The notes beneath the pieces were generated by a model. It saw nothing but the letters and a program-made list of their open reading frames with translations, did not search any database and had not been told where the DNA came from. DNA of 50,348 nt from Levilactobacillus andaensis (lineage in GTDB: Bacteria; Bacillota; Bacilli; Lactobacillales; Lactobacillaceae), in the NCBI RefSeq assembly GCF_016861695.1, contig NZ_BOLP01000021.1, positions 1 through 50,348 on the forward strand. The letters run 5' to 3'. Positions 1 through 7,401 of the stretch are shown piece by piece. Position 1 is the first letter of the stretch, and every line of letters starts with the position of its first letter. The translations under genes and the position numbers were made by a program.

Positions 1-1
1 C

Positions 2-82
2 CCATTAAGTACAAACTCCGGTGCTACAGGGTTTGCGGGGTCTGTCCCCATTGGATACATATTCCGTGCGGGTGATAAATAG
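2..82 (+). CDS. 3' end of an unidentified gene (probable host gene flanking the prophage)
   Basis: The second frame is open from the window edge and ends at TAG 80-82. The last 26 residues include GFAGSVPIGYIF and end RAGDK. I do not recognise the family and the start lies outside the window. It is followed by a terminator-like hairpin and then by the integrase on the other strand, which is the usual layout when a phage inserts just past a host gene. It could also be a short chance frame. Confidence 0.4.
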   Translation, partial: PLSTNSGATGFAGSVPIGYIFRAGDK

Positions 83-99
83 AGAATCACTGAAATACT

Positions 100-150
100 A
101 AAAGAGCTAAAAATGCTGATAATCCGGCGTTCCTGGCTCTTTTCTTTTTG
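100..150 (+). terminator. Rho-independent terminator after the flanking gene
   Basis: AAAAGAGC (100-107) pairs with GCTCTTTT (136-143), with an inner AATGC/GCGTT pairing, and is followed by a T-rich stretch to about 149. It closes the rightward partial gene. The A and T flanks are roughly symmetrical, so it could work in both directions. Confidence 0.6.
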
Positions 151-175
151 CCTCAAAAGCATTCAAATGCAAATC

Positions 176-238
176 ATTCTTCGCAAGTTCTTCGCAAAAC
201 TCGGATTCGGTAAAAACATGCGAAGAATTGCGAAGAAT
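176..238. repeat. Paired inverted/direct repeats next to int (candidate attL arm sites)
   Basis: ATTCTTCGCAA (176-186) and TTCTTCGCA (188-196) are tandem copies. Their reverse complements lie at 219-227 and 228-238, so two direct repeats form a large inverted repeat. It ends 5 bp from the integrase stop codon. Tandem 9-11 bp sites beside int are typical arm-type integrase binding sites. An integrase terminator is possible, but no U tract follows on the minus strand. The core crossover site cannot be fixed from this window. Confidence 0.45.
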
Positions 239-242
239 TTGA

Positions 243-1382
243 CTACTCATCGTCGTAAAATCCCTTGTCTAAGAAGGCCAGAGCGTCTTGGTTGCTAATT
301 CCATTAGCCTTTTCGATGAAATGCACGTAGGTATTTATGGTTGTCTCCAATTTTAAATGACGTAGACGATGCTGAATGTAGGGAAGCGATACTTTTTCCA
401 GAATTAAAACGCTGGCGTGGGTGTGGCGCATTGCGTGGGAGGTCACTTCTTTAATCCCTAATCGTCGGCAAATGATTTTGAGTTGCTCGTTGGCCGTTCC
501 GTTTTGGATGATGGTTCCATGATCGGACCAGAACACTAAGTTAAGCGGATTGGGTATGCGGTGGTCCTCAAGCCACTCTTTTTGTTGCTGATGATAGCCT
601 CTAAGGAACTGACAGTATTTCTGCCCAATCGTGATATCACCATCAGCCTTGCCGCCGCCCTTAGTTTTGGTGAAGTTCTGGTTAGCAGCGTCCCACTGCT
701 GATTGATGTGGACAATGCCTCTTTTTAAATTGATGTTGTTCCAGGTCATGCCAGCACATTCTTCGAAGCGGGTGCCAGTTTCCAATTGAAACAGCATCAT
801 TTCCTGTGTCATTCGATGGTAGGTAGCATTTTTAATGAGATAGCCCCGGAACTTCGTATACTCTTCGTAGCTCAATACTTTTTCAGATTCAGGCTTAGGG
901 TCCGATCCCGTAACTTTAGCCTTATAAGCGAAGTCGCGATGGATAATTCCATCAGCAACGGCGTCACGAATAGCAGAGTGAACTTGCCGGTGCAATTTTT
1001 GACCTGTAGCTAGGGAGTGGGACTTTCCAAAATCATTTAAAAATTTCTGATAGTCAGCGCGTTTGATGCTCACGATTTTGGTGTCGTCGAACCATTCCTT
1101 CACATGATTTAAATTACCCATATAAATGTCGTGTGTGTGGCGTTTAACACCGTCGGTCTTGTAAGTCCTAATCCAGTCTTCAAAGTAGCGTGAGAGCGTA
1201 GTATTGGACTTTGAGAGGTCGCTTCCCTTGTTAAGTGAGTCTAGGGTTTCTGCTTCCCAGTCACGAGCCTCAGTTTTACGTGCAAAGTTTTTAACTTTCT
1301 GACGATATCCAGTCTTACTAGTAGGGTCTTTGTACGATACGCGGGCTTCCCACTTACCGTTTTCTCGCTTGTTGATGCTCAT
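243..1382 (-). CDS. int: Tyrosine-type phage integrase
   Basis: A 379-residue site-specific recombinase that integrates and excises the prophage. The N-terminal ~50 residues look like the AP2-type arm-binding domain of Gram-positive phage integrases, followed by a core-binding SAM-like domain (about 62-155) and the catalytic domain (about 170-360). Visible catalytic residues are R205 (TGTRFEE), H316-x-x-R319 (SHAMRH), H342 and the nucleophile Y352 (INTYVH). ATG at 1382 is chosen because AAGGA lies upstream at good spacing; a TTG 18 nt further upstream overlaps that ribosome binding site. It is the last gene of the leftward lysogeny block and lies next to paired 11-bp repeats. Confidence 0.95.
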   Translation of the reverse strand: MSINKRENGKWEARVSYKDPTSKTGYRQKVKNFARKTEARDWEAETLDSLNKGSDLSKSNTTLSRYFEDWIRTYKTDGVKRHTHDIYMGNLNHVKEWFDDTKIVSIKRADYQKFLNDFGKSHSLATGQKLHRQVHSAIRDAVADGIIHRDFAYKAKVTGSDPKPESEKVLSYEEYTKFRGYLIKNATYHRMTQEMMLFQLETGTRFEECAGMTWNNINLKRGIVHINQQWDAANQNFTKTKGGGKADGDITIGQKYCQFLRGYHQQQKEWLEDHRIPNPLNLVFWSDHGTIIQNGTANEQLKIICRRLGIKEVTSHAMRHTHASVLILEKVSLPYIQHRLRHLKLETTINTYVHFIEKANGISNQDALAFLDKGFYDDE

Positions 1383-1501
1383 AGGAGTTCCTTCTTTCAA
1401 TTAATTTTGGCAACATCAATGCTTGCATTTTACAAACATACGTTCTGCCTGTGGCCTAAAGAAAAGCCCGGTAAGGGGCAATTTGGGAATACATGATGCA
1501 A

Positions 1502-2293
1502 TTAACGTCCAAGTTCTTCTACATAATTTTCACGATTGGAGTAGAGAACCGGCCTGATACCGTTGTTTTCAAATAGATTGATAATATCCGGATTAACTTT
1601 ACGAATTGTATCTTTTTTCTGATTGTAATCGTTTATAAATACGTAAAAATCACTTGGATCTTCCAAAACTGGCTTTGTTTGCTCCACATCAGCCAAAATT
1701 GATTTAGCAAACATTGGATTATTAGGAGCAGAGAGGGTTTTTACCAGCTTCATCGGTATTTTATTTATACCAGGTATAGAAAATTCATATTTGTGAGTGA
1801 GACCACTGGCTCCTATATATGCCATATTTTTATTTGCACGAATGTTATGGGACGAGAAGAAGGCTGATACATCCTCGAAAAAGATGCCACCTACACTTGT
1901 GGATGCCAATATGAACATGTCATTAACAAAAAGAATAGCTTGCAGTAAGCGGTGCTTACTTTCGGGGAATTTATCAATTGTGGTGTTTATATATAGCTCA
2001 TCATCACCGTAGCTGACGCCGTAGGCTTTAATCTGCTGATCGAGTATTTTTTTTCGCTTTGCAGATCGGGAAATAGAAACACCCTTGCCTTCTAAGTTGT
2101 CTGTAGTCCACCCATCATCTGTGAGAGTGATTTTCCCATTGCCTTTTTGGACAACATACATTGTGATTTCGTCCGAATCATTATCCAAAAAAGGCTCATC
2201 TATTCTTGTTATTTTAGAGTTAATATCTTTAAATGAAGTATTTTCCTGAATCCATTTGTAATACTGATCGCTCAAAGCTTTTCCGTCTATCAT
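1502..2293 (-). CDS. DUF1828/DUF1829 domain protein
   Basis: 263 residues. The N-terminal half carries the DUF1828-like pattern (a beta-rich segment with ITLTDDGWT near residue 60), and the C-terminal half looks like DUF1829. The family occurs in lactobacillus prophages and accessory islands, with no established function known to me. The second ATG of ATG-TCA-ATG is chosen because it sits 9 nt after AGGAGG; the first is only 3 nt away. It follows a DUF6978-like gene in the same leftward block, a neighbourhood typical of superinfection-exclusion or defence cargo. No catalytic motif is evident. Confidence 0.7.
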   Translation of the reverse strand: MIDGKALSDQYYKWIQENTSFKDINSKITRIDEPFLDNDSDEITMYVVQKGNGKITLTDDGWTTDNLEGKGVSISRSAKRKKILDQQIKAYGVSYGDDELYINTTIDKFPESKHRLLQAILFVNDMFILASTSVGGIFFEDVSAFFSSHNIRANKNMAYIGASGLTHKYEFSIPGINKIPMKLVKTLSAPNNPMFAKSILADVEQTKPVLEDPSDFYVFINDYNQKKDTIRKVNPDIINLFENNGIRPVLYSNRENYVEELGR

Positions 2294-2329
2294 TGACATC
2301 CACCTCCTTCATAGTTTCATTTTACATCA

Positions 2330-2755
2330 TTAGCTCTTTATATTAACGTATTTAAAAAACTTGTCCATAGATTTAGCCAGATCATCACTTTTATTAAATG
2401 GGGTTTGATCAAGCGGGTAAGCATAGTCAAGTACTTCTCCATTATGCAGTTTATAGATATGGATATGGTTGCCGCTTACATTTCCATCATAATTGTGGTG
2501 AACAGATCCATGGATACATAGACGCACTAAATGGATGTTATTTGATAAAAAGCGAATGTGCATACTGTATTTTGACTCAAGTGATCCTCGATAAATATGT
2601 AGCTTGTAGGTAATACCATTTATATTATCTGACAAATTCTCTTCCTGCTTGTATTTACCAAAGGCAGGTGCATTAAACGCAGGGTGATCTAGGAACTCTT
2701 TAATCTCGCTTATAAGCTGGCTCACTTCACTGTCAGTTAGTTTATCAGGGTCCAT
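2330..2755 (-). CDS. DUF6978-like protein
   Basis: 141 residues, no membrane segment or signal peptide. The N-terminal helix includes DSEVSQLISEIKEFL, and the middle has repeated His-containing beta strands (HIRFLSNNIHLVRLC, GNHIHIYKL). The pattern resembles DUF6978 proteins that often sit beside DUF1828 genes; the assignment is from memory of the family and moderate. GGAGG lies about 8 nt before the ATG. The 37-nt gap to the DUF1828 gene suggests co-transcription. A paired function with that gene is inference. Confidence 0.6.
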   Translation of the reverse strand: MDPDKLTDSEVSQLISEIKEFLDHPAFNAPAFGKYKQEENLSDNINGITYKLHIYRGSLESKYSMHIRFLSNNIHLVRLCIHGSVHHNYDGNVSGNHIHIYKLHNGEVLDYAYPLDQTPFNKSDDLAKSMDKFFKYVNIKS

Positions 2756-2875
2756 TTTCTATCCTCCAATACTTAAATCCGTGTTAGAATGCTTCACCCC
2801 GGAATCGGACCGAGGGGAGTCACCAGACTGAAGCTAATTGCCGACGTAGGAACATTATGGAATAAAGTGTTACTG

Positions 2876-3454
2876 CTACATGTGAGTCCTAAAGAACTCA
2901 TGAGCGATACGATAGATTAACGTTTCAATATTTATTGGACTACCGTTAAATCCGGAATCTCGACGGCTTACTTCAAAGTTTTTGTAAGCATCAGCACTGA
3001 AGGTGTGTGTAAAGCTATCAGATTTGTTTCCCTTATCCCAAGTGTAGTTGATAGTCATGGTAATAGGTACTTTGCGAGCACGCTCAGGCCCAGTGCCATT
3101 CGCATTAACTTCTGCTAACGAAATGAACTTTTGACTTGGAGCAATAAAATATCCGTTCATATCGTTGAATATGGGTTGTTGATTTTGAGAATTTTTCCAC
3201 GTTTCAGAAAAAACGATGCTAGTGATTATGGCACCAGATTTGCCAAAATTTTTGACTACAAGATATTCCCGTAAGTTTGAATCAAGCCATTCCCAGTTTA
3301 AGTAAGCTGCAACACTAGGTCGATTAGCACTTTCAATCGATCTTTTTGTTGTATTTAAAGAGCGAATAGAAATGATTATTGCAACAATAGAAGTTATTGC
3401 AGTGATGATACTAGTTATTAGCTGTATCCAATCCTTCATAGTCAATAAACTCAT
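2876..3454 (-). CDS. Membrane-anchored protein of unknown function
   Basis: About 192 residues. One strongly hydrophobic segment (around residues 10-32, with ITSIITAITSIVAIIISI) near the N-terminus is followed by a ~150-residue beta-rich domain. A single N-terminal anchor would place that domain on one face of the membrane. ATG 3454 follows AAAGGA only 1 nt away, so ATG 3439 or a TTG between them is also possible; a TTG frame extending to 3511 would overlap the lipoprotein gene. Its place beside a lipoprotein in the lysogeny block suggests a surface role such as superinfection exclusion, but no known family was recognised. Confidence 0.6.
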   Translation of the reverse strand: MSLLTMKDWIQLITSIITAITSIVAIIISIRSLNTTKRSIESANRPSVAAYLNWEWLDSNLREYLVVKNFGKSGAIITSIVFSETWKNSQNQQPIFNDMNGYFIAPSQKFISLAEVNANGTGPERARKVPITMTINYTWDKGNKSDSFTHTFSADAYKNFEVSRRDSGFNGSPINIETLIYRIAHEFFRTHM

Positions 3455-3494
3455 ATCCTTTGAAGAGAAATTAAAGTAATCGGTTGGTCTTAAG

Positions 3495-4460
3495 CTACTG
3501 TATAAAATCAACGATAATATCTGACTCTAGCGTGTGGTCATTTAGCTTAACGGTCTTAGTGAGACCGCCGCCAAGAACGGTAATATTACTGCCTTCAGAG
3601 ATATGGTGCGAGTGCATATCCTCAACTTCAATCTCCGTAACGGTAGCAACCGAATTATCGGCATTGCTTAAGACAACGTAATCCATAGTGTCATTATCAG
3701 ATTCACGTTGGATATATGTAACGTTTCCGGTAACCTTGATGAGTTTCTGGTCGTATTTGTCGGGATTTCCGGTGAAATCTTCAAGGCTTACACGCTTATA
3801 TTTGGATTGGTACTTATCTTGGGAAGTGCTATTTTTATCAGATTCAGCTTTTCCAATTTGGTCTGATGAACTTGCTTTTGTATTTTTAGTATCTTCTTCA
3901 AGCTCTTTATCAGCTAATTTTTGGGCTCTTTTTACAAGGACCAGTAGCTTATCTTTTTGAGGTGAAGAAGGAAGAGTGTCTACTTCTTCCCATACGTCGC
4001 TAACTGACTTAGAATCCATCTCTTCGTTGAGCTCAGTGTGTTTGGAATTAGAGAATAGGTTGTAGACAGATTCTTGTATGCTATCAAGATCATCACGTCT
4101 CTCATAAGCACTGGAAGCATTTATGATTGCTACGGTGTCAGAATATTTTTTATGATTCAGTGTAGAAGTTATTGAAACATCAGCTTCTTTTTGATACGTG
4201 CCTAAAGAAACATTGAAATTAAAAGTTCCATTCTTGTTTGTACTAACGCTACCGTGTTTTTGAACAGAGTTATTCTTGTATTTGTAGTTGATGATAGAGT
4301 TAGCACCAGCTTTACCTGATAAGTGATAATTCCCCTTAGAGTCAGTTTTTAAGTTGCCCTTTTCCATTCCATTTATAGTGAATTTGGGAGATGAATTCCC
4401 ACAACCAGTCAGCAGGAGTGTCAGAGCGATTGCGCTTGTTAATACAATATTTTTGTTCAA
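3495..4460 (-). CDS. Prophage lipoprotein (possible superinfection-exclusion factor)
   Basis: 321 residues, starting at TTG 6-7 nt after AGGAGG. It has a lipoprotein signal peptide with lipobox LLTGC (C20 lipidated). After the anchor come a short Ig-like domain (about 25-110), a helical Ser/Lys/Asp-rich stretch, and a C-terminal OB-fold-like domain (about 225-321, pattern GNPDKYDQKLIKVTGNV). The protein should be tethered outside the membrane. Lysogen-expressed lipoproteins in this position can block DNA injection by related phages (Ltp of phage TP-J34 is a precedent by position, not by sequence). That role here is inference. Confidence 0.7.
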   Translation of the reverse strand: MNKNIVLTSAIALTLLLTGCGNSSPKFTINGMEKGNLKTDSKGNYHLSGKAGANSIINYKYKNNSVQKHGSVSTNKNGTFNFNVSLGTYQKEADVSITSTLNHKKYSDTVAIINASSAYERRDDLDSIQESVYNLFSNSKHTELNEEMDSKSVSDVWEEVDTLPSSPQKDKLLVLVKRAQKLADKELEEDTKNTKASSSDQIGKAESDKNSTSQDKYQSKYKRVSLEDFTGNPDKYDQKLIKVTGNVTYIQRESDNDTMDYVVLSNADNSVATVTEIEVEDMHSHHISEGSNITVLGGGLTKTVKLNDHTLESDIIVDFIQ

Positions 4461-4507
4461 TTTAATCCTCCTAGTGAATTTTTGCGATATTCAAGCGTAA
4501 CCAAAGG

Positions 4508-4924
4508 CTAGTACTTGATGATGTCATAGGGTAGACCATACTGCCTAGCTAAATCTTCATATGAACTTGGAAGGCAATCATTGTCTTCAATGTAGAGTAG
4601 TCCCATGAGAGCCGCTGAAAACTCATCAGCCTCTGTTTCCAATTGACCATGGGCGCGTGTACTGCTGGTGTAGTATCCGACTAATCCTTCCTGTAGGATT
4701 ACATGGCCGAGTTCATGCCCCATGACAAAGTACTGATATGGTCTATGCTTAATGTCTTCGTTGAGCATAATAATGGGACGTTTCCCAAAGTAAATTGTTT
4801 TCCCGAGGGGCAACTCATCGAAGTAGCACCATTCGACTTGAATATTTAGTTTTTCAGCAATAATAAACGGATTGGCGGTGTGGTAACGGTTAGTCACTGT
4901 CTTCACGACGTTACTTATCTTCAA
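4508..4924 (-). CDS. immA: ImmA/IrrE-type metallopeptidase
   Basis: 138 residues with the zinc motif H70-E71-x-x-H74 (MGHELGH) and a downstream ETEADEF segment supplying the third ligand. The family (PF06114) includes ImmA of ICEBs1 and phi105, which cleaves the partner repressor during induction. It starts at TTG behind AGGTG and lies 8 nt after the stop of the CI-like gene, so the two are co-transcribed and probably coupled. The repressor next door has no S24 self-cleavage domain, which fits peptidase-driven derepression. Confidence 0.88.
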   Translation of the reverse strand: MKISNVVKTVTNRYHTANPFIIAEKLNIQVEWCYFDELPLGKTIYFGKRPIIMLNEDIKHRPYQYFVMGHELGHVILQEGLVGYYTSSTRAHGQLETEADEFSAALMGLLYIEDNDCLPSSYEDLARQYGLPYDIIKY

Positions 4925-4932
4925 AAGGACAC

Positions 4933-5322
4933 CTACTTTTTCTCTTTTTTCTTTTCTTTCCAGAATATCGCTGCCATTGCAGCTTGAACTTGTGCATCTT
5001 GTATCTCCGTTAAGTTGACACCGCCGAATGTCATGGATCCTGCGTTTGCTTCGAGAAATTTTTTTAAATCATTTGTATCCTGTTTAGTTGCCCAAGCAGG
5101 GGTACTGTTTTTTCCAAGTAAGTAATCAGTGGTTACTCCATACAGGGAAGCAATCTGCTTTAACATGCTTGAATCTGGTTCATTAGTTCCGTATTCATAA
5201 TTAGCATAGCGTTGCATACTACTTAGACCCAAACGTCGAGCAACCTCTGTCTTTGACCAATTATTGTTTTCGCGGAGATTGATTAACCGCTTAGTGAAGT
5301 CATTTTGCTTCTTTTCTGGCAT
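4933..5322 (-). CDS. cI: CI-like lysogeny repressor (XRE family)
   Basis: 129 residues. An XRE helix-turn-helix covers about 12-68 (TEVARRLGLSSMQRYANYE), followed by a short tail ending in a Lys-rich KEKKKEKK. There is no LexA/S24 peptidase domain, so it should be inactivated by the adjacent ImmA-type peptidase rather than by RecA-stimulated autocleavage. AGGAGG lies 8 nt before the ATG. It is divergent from cro across a 155-bp region with four operator-like palindromes, and a TATAAT -10 lies 24 bp from its start. Confidence 0.9.
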   Translation of the reverse strand: MPEKKQNDFTKRLINLRENNNWSKTEVARRLGLSSMQRYANYEYGTNEPDSSMLKQIASLYGVTTDYLLGKNSTPAWATKQDTNDLKKFLEANAGSMTFGGVNLTEIQDAQVQAAMAAIFWKEKKKEKK

Positions 5323-5345
5323 AGATTTAACCTCCTGTTAAACGT

Positions 5346-5459
5346 ATTATATAATGTTTAAACAATATGTTTATGTTTTTAAACAATAAATTTACCTTTG
5401 CTATTGACTTAAATGATTCGTTTAAGTATACTGAATTCATAGGTTAAATGATTCATTTA
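5346..5459. promoter_or_regulatory. cI-cro operator region with four palindromic sites
   Basis: Four 15-bp sites of form TAAA(Y)(R)A-N-(T)..TTTA lie at 5359-5373, 5380-5394, 5410-5424 and 5445-5459. The last, TAAATGATTCATTTA, is a perfect odd-centre palindrome; the third differs at one pair; the first has intact outer halves TAAACA/TGTTTA; the second is weak. Centre spacings are 21, 30 and 35 bp. The leftward cI promoter has TATAAT at 5351-5346 with a poor -35. Sites 1-2 lie in that promoter and sites 3-4 over the cro promoter. Confidence 0.75.
5404..5432 (+). promoter_or_regulatory. Rightward early promoter (Pcro)
   Basis: TTGACT (5404-5409), a 17-nt spacer and TATACT (5427-5432), close to sigma-A consensus. 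Operator-like palindrome 5410-5424 fills the spacer, so a bound repressor would block RNA polymerase. Confidence 0.85.
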
Positions 5460-5480
5460 TAAAAAAAGGGGGGTGACTTG

Positions 5481-5705
5481 ATGTTTGTTAAATCTAATGC
5501 ACTTGAACTGCTTCAAGAGCGAAGGAAAGAATTAGGACTTTCTGGAGCTGAAGTCTCAAGGAGAATGGGACTGAAGACCACACAACACTATTGGAACATT
5601 GAAAATGGAAAAAATCGTTTAACTTTGGAATATGCGTTTCTTGCTGCTGATGCACTAAACGTTCCAATTACGTTTTTTTGTCAAAAAGTTAAAGAGAAAA
5701 TTTAG
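5481..5705 (+). CDS. cro: Cro-like regulator (XRE family)
   Basis: 74 residues, nearly all one helix-turn-helix domain (SGAEVSRRMGLKTTQHYWNIE). ATG 5481 is chosen, about 7 nt after a GGGGGG/GGTG ribosome binding site; an adjacent in-frame TTG at 5478 is less well placed. First gene of the rightward early operon, behind a near-consensus promoter overlapped by operators. Expected to bind the same sites as the CI-like protein and shut off cI. Confidence 0.85.
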   Translation: MFVKSNALELLQERRKELGLSGAEVSRRMGLKTTQHYWNIENGKNRLTLEYAFLAADALNVPITFFCQKVKEKI

Positions 5706-5723
5706 TATATAGAAGGTGATTCG

Positions 5724-5891
5724 ATGATACGCGAACAAAAGATTGAAATTGTGGCCGGCATGTCTGGCTTGTCTGTCGCAACCGTCAAGCTGATTGCTGA
5801 AACTGATAGTGATCAGTTGGAAAAGATGATTGTAGACCTAGGACAACGCTTCGGCTTCCAAGCTGCTAACGCCGCGTCCTCATGGTTCTAA
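5724..5891 (+). CDS. Small conserved-looking early protein
   Basis: 55 residues, ATG behind AGAAGGTGA. The N-terminal part (EIVAGMSGLSVATVKLIAE) looks like a short helix-turn-helix or helical hairpin; the C-terminus ends ANAASSWF. No family recognised. It lies 18 nt after cro in the same operon, where regulators of the lysis-lysogeny switch are common; that role is inference. Confidence 0.6.
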   Translation: MIREQKIEIVAGMSGLSVATVKLIAETDSDQLEKMIVDLGQRFGFQAANAASSWF

Positions 5892-5956
5892 TATACGGCT
5901 ACTCATTGGAAAACGCTGATATATCCTTTCCAGATAGTCGATAAGGAGTTGAAAAG

Positions 5957-6469
5957 ATGAAGATTGATAATAAATTTGCAGAACAATTAACGCTTGCGCT
6001 TGATGATCCTAAATCGGCTAGTCAGGAAGCAATTGCACAACTTCTTTTCATGTCCGCAGGTCAACTGAGCCGCATCAAAAATGCGACCAGGGCTACAGAC
6101 AAATCTATAAGAGTTGGTCTTGCTCATGTTCTGCATGATGTTTTCTTGGCGTTTTCAGGAGCGCGTAACGATTATGGCTTGCTTTCTTTCTTGAAGGACA
6201 CCACGAAACATGATGACGTGATTACTTCACTCTTCCGACAGAAGAAAGAAGAAAACGACCGTCGGGCATTAGAAGAATCGTTTGATGAGGCGATGACGAC
6301 TAAGAAGGAGCTTCGATCCCCACAGCAAATCCTACTCATCAATGATTATTTCCGTGAGTATGCAGAAGAAATCATGGCTGAGCACACGGATATCGCGAAG
6401 AAGGCTGAGTACGCTGGCATTAACGTACAAGATGTTTTCGACAAAGCTAACGCAAACTACGGGGGGTGA
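5957..6469 (+). CDS. Early phage protein with possible helix-turn-helix
   Basis: 170 residues behind AAGGAG. The N-terminal 60 residues include SQEAIAQLLFMSAGQLSRIKN, a good match to an HTH recognition pattern. The remainder is helical and charged (KKEENDRRALEESFDEAM). It lies between cro and the DUF771 gene and overlaps the region that supplies the next ribosome binding site (GGGGGG). A DNA-binding role is inferred from the HTH-like segment; no named family was recognised. Confidence 0.7.
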   Translation: MKIDNKFAEQLTLALDDPKSASQEAIAQLLFMSAGQLSRIKNATRATDKSIRVGLAHVLHDVFLAFSGARNDYGLLSFLKDTTKHDDVITSLFRQKKEENDRRALEESFDEAMTTKKELRSPQQILLINDYFREYAEEIMAEHTDIAKKAEYAGINVQDVFDKANANYGG

Positions 6470-6474
6470 AAGCA

Positions 6475-6786
6475 ATGGGTACATCAGAAGTGATCGTAAA
6501 GCACACCGCACCAGAAGGGTTTGTGATGATTCCAAATTCTGAGTTTGAGAAGTTTCAGAACTGGAAGTCATCTCAGCAACGTATCCGGACATGGAATCTT
6601 CGAGAATTTGCTCAGTACCGTTATGGTACTCAGAACACGCAACGCGCATCACGATACCTCTTCCGGCATCATGACGATCTCAGCCTAGCGAGTGGTGGAT
6701 TCATTGACTACAACGCTACGCATAACGGTTGGCGAATTCCGGTGGGGCCGATGATTGACTACTTAGAAGCACACAAGGAGGCGTAA
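6475..6786 (+). CDS. DUF771-family phage protein
   Basis: 103 residues. The C-terminal half (TWNLREFAQYRYGTQNTQRA, then GWRIPVGPMIDYLEAH) matches the DUF771 pattern of small phage proteins in lactobacillus and lactococcal early regions, thought to be excisionase- or regulator-like with a winged-helix fold; function is not established. ATG 6475 is placed 7-8 nt after GGGGGG, which also encodes the end of the previous gene. The next gene begins 3 nt after its stop. Confidence 0.7.
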   Translation: MGTSEVIVKHTAPEGFVMIPNSEFEKFQNWKSSQQRIRTWNLREFAQYRYGTQNTQRASRYLFRHHDDLSLASGGFIDYNATHNGWRIPVGPMIDYLEAHKEA

Positions 6787-6788
6787 GC

Positions 6789-6965
6789 ATGGTTATCAAC
6801 ACAATGGCACAGTTCCTGTATTACTACGCTGGCATGGCCTTTATCTGGCTAGGAGGAATTGCAGGGCTTGTCTACTTAGGCTACAAGCTCAACCAAGACG
6901 TTCAGTCAAAAGGTGGCTGGAAGGCTTGGAAGCGCGATTGGTTTGGAACGGAGGACTACAAATGA
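6789..6965 (+). CDS. Small membrane protein
   Basis: 58 residues, with AAGGAGG just before the previous stop acting as ribosome binding site. One membrane segment spans about residues 6-31 (YYYAGMAFIWLGGIAGLVYL), followed by a basic, Trp-rich tail. No family recognised. Tightly packed between the DUF771 gene and the next short frame. Confidence 0.6.
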   Translation: MVINTMAQFLYYYAGMAFIWLGGIAGLVYLGYKLNQDVQSKGGWKAWKRDWFGTEDYK

Positions 6966-7084
6966 TTTTACGGCATAAAAAAGGAGCCCTGACCTGGCCG
7001 TCAGAGCTCGAAGATAAGTTGCAAATCTCAAAATTATTCAGCTCTAATTCTACTCTGAAAGCGGGGCGTTGGCAATGGCTTTAG
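6962..7084 (+). CDS. Very short frame, 40 residues, overlapping a hairpin
   Basis: ATG 6962 overlaps the previous stop (ATGA) and has GGAGG 7 nt upstream. The product is 40 residues and ends RWQWL. A strong hairpin (6977-7009) lies inside it and may be the real conserved element, so coding is uncertain. It overlaps the start of the next gene by 10 nt. Confidence 0.4.
   Translation: MILRHKKGALTWPSELEDKLQISKLFSSNSTLKAGRWQWL
6977..7009 (-). terminator. Leftward-facing intrinsic terminator inside the rightward operon
   Basis: On the minus strand the sequence folds as GAGC-T-CTGAC / GTCAG-G-GCTC with a 6-nt loop and runs into CTTTTTT. On the plus strand the internal pair is an A/C mismatch; on the minus strand it is a U-G wobble. 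The working RNA is therefore probably leftward. Confidence 0.6.
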
Positions 7085-7401
7085 ATGAACTATCAGTTGA
7101 GTACCATCAACTTTACGCTTTACAGAAGGCTGTCAGCGTGGCTGAACCCGAGATGTTGGATACAAATAACGATCCTTTGCTGGTGAACAGCCGCTACTGG
7201 GTCGTCAACGGTGGTGGGGATGACGTGCTCATCTACAACGACCGCAACGACATCGATAACTACCTTGAGAACTTCAAAGATAGTGGATATGACGACTTCG
7301 ACAATGCCAAGAAGGCACTTCACAAGTATTGCCCAGAGGCGGCACTGGTCGTCTACTGCGGACACAATCGCTTTAAGGGGGTATCAGCATGGATGCAGTA
7401 A
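7075..7401 (+). CDS. Hypothetical early phage protein
   Basis: 108 residues, ATG 7075 about 9 nt after GGGG; an in-frame TTG at 7069 is an alternative. Acidic, with NGGGDDVLIYNDRNDIDNYL in the middle and two cysteines near the end. No family recognised and no membrane segment. It overlaps the next gene by 13 nt, indicating translational coupling with the recombination genes downstream. Confidence 0.65.
   Translation: MALDELSVEYHQLYALQKAVSVAEPEMLDTNNDPLLVNSRYWVVNGGGDDVLIYNDRNDIDNYLENFKDSGYDDFDNAKKALHKYCPEAALVVYCGHNRFKGVSAWMQ

Noticed and set aside
2797..2818. Hairpin CCCCGG...GGGG between the DUF6978-like and membrane protein genes
   Set aside because: Short, interrupted stem and no T tract on either strand; not called a terminator.
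7120..7365. Hydrophobic 81-codon minus-strand frame
   Set aside because: Opposite to a coupled plus-strand gene; hydrophobicity comes from complementing Asp/Asn codons.
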